From: Bacteroidaceae bacterium
Lineage (GTDB): Bacteria; Bacteroidota; Bacteroidia; Bacteroidales; Bacteroidaceae
Direction of reading: 5' to 3'
NCBI GenBank assembly: GCA_011959205.1
Contig: BLLV01000197.1
Location: forward strand, 1 to 34,629
DNA: 34,629 nt
How positions within the stretch are numbered: the first letter of the stretch is position 1; the number at the start of each line of letters is the position of its first letter. Under the pieces are notes generated by a model. That model was given only the letters and a program-made list of their open reading frames with translations, was not told where the DNA came from and made no database searches. Shown here in pieces: positions 34,162 to 34,629 of the stretch. The translations under genes and the position numbers were made by a program.

Positions 34162-34629
34162 TTCACAAGGTTATTCGGTTTATTCTTAAATACAATAATA
34201 AGTTGCAACCACTTATGCCCTCACTCCTTATTTCCTATATTCTTGCTTAAGTTGTTCATATTCAATGTAATGTGCGTTCATAGGCTTATAAACCGTTTTT
34301 TTGTGAAATCCCTTGTTTTTCAGGTTTCCTTCCCCACACAAGCGCATAAATAGCGGCCACCATAGTTTGTGTCATACTGTTCTTCTTTGATGATTGAAAG
34401 TTCAATATCCATTAGCCACCAAGGTGAATAAGCAATAATGAACATACATTTCCCACCAACTCTATGCACAAGCCATGCAGCTGCTTTATAAGAACGAACG
34501 TTATGTTATGGGTTGAATGATGAAAATTACATCCACACGCCACTTGTGAAAGTATGAAATATCGGCATATATAGTAACGTCAGTTCGATATAAGTATTAC
34601 AATTATTCATTTGAATATTAGGAACATAG
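34162..34629. other. 468-base gene-poor end of the window
   Basis: Apart from the reverse-strand remnant at 34228-34505, I see no intact gene, RNA or clear promoter here. The last ~120 bases are A/T-rich and show no strong hairpin or repeat. The region could be a decayed insertion site linked to the neighbouring nuclease gene, which is conjecture. Confidence 0.4.
34228..34505 (-). pseudogene. Decayed reverse-strand coding remnant, family not recognised
   Basis: Reverse-strand reading from 34505 gives an open stretch containing YKAAAWLVHRVGGKCMF, then IIAYSPWWLMDIELSII and YGGRYLCACVG, before a stop near 34321. In another frame, open coding continues as NLKNKGFHKKTVYKPMNAHY and ends at TAA (34228-34230). 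The two parts would join with a single frameshift near 34325-34335, around a G-rich run. I do not recognise the family. The protein-like composition and the shift suggest a degraded gene. Confidence 0.4.

Overview
The window looks like a chromosome segment from a gut Bacteroidales, most likely Bacteroides or Phocaeicola. The reasons are a SusD-type C-terminus, a one-protein hybrid two-component regulator, many secreted glycoside hydrolases, surface lipoproteins with acidic residues after the lipobox Cys, a fused E1 alpha/beta 2-oxoacid dehydrogenase, and several matches to the Bacteroidetes -7 promoter element TAnnTTTG. The species assignment is inference. I see no tRNA, rRNA, CRISPR array or intact insertion sequence.

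Region 1 (1-10354, + strand) is the end of a polysaccharide utilisation locus: the tail of a SusD-like protein, a surface lipoprotein with Ig-like and discoidin-like domains, a 1344-residue hybrid sensor/regulator, and a GH105-GH2-GH29 enzyme set. The enzymes suggest a fucosylated, uronic-acid-containing glycan such as pectin side chains or arabinogalactan, with oligosaccharides finished in the periplasm.

Region 2 (10451-14143, + strand) is a tightly packed set: metA, whose Glu111 predicts acetyl-CoA use; a U32-family RlhA-like protein; and an unrecognised membrane lipoprotein with a C-terminal zinc ribbon. Region 3 (14194-17381, - strand) is a TonB-dependent receptor and a LuxR-type regulator with a degenerate receiver domain, each behind its own promoter.

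Region 4 (17516-23654, + strand) is a complete lipoate-dependent 2-oxoacid dehydrogenase cluster (lpdA, lplA, E2, fused E1) followed by a flavodoxin-like protein whose phosphate loop is not canonical. Region 5 (23773-27481, - strand) is radA, a DUF1847 protein and a COG2509-type FAD protein that carries an apparent in-frame insertion of repeat-like DNA.

Region 6 (27670-33072, + strand) is a threonine operon: a promoter, a 31-codon leader peptide with 9 Thr and 7 Met, a hairpin with a T-rich tract, bifunctional thrA, a phosphoglycerate-mutase-like protein in the position of the missing homoserine kinase, and thrC. Intergenic junctions in this operon and in the glycan locus share an 8-bp-periodic repeat. 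Region 7 (33230-34629) holds an Rpn/PDDEXK-type nuclease and a decayed reverse-strand coding remnant.

The strongest candidates for an under-described system are the Thr/Met leader-peptide attenuator, the non-canonical homoserine kinase it would control, and the repeat family at the junctions of that operon.
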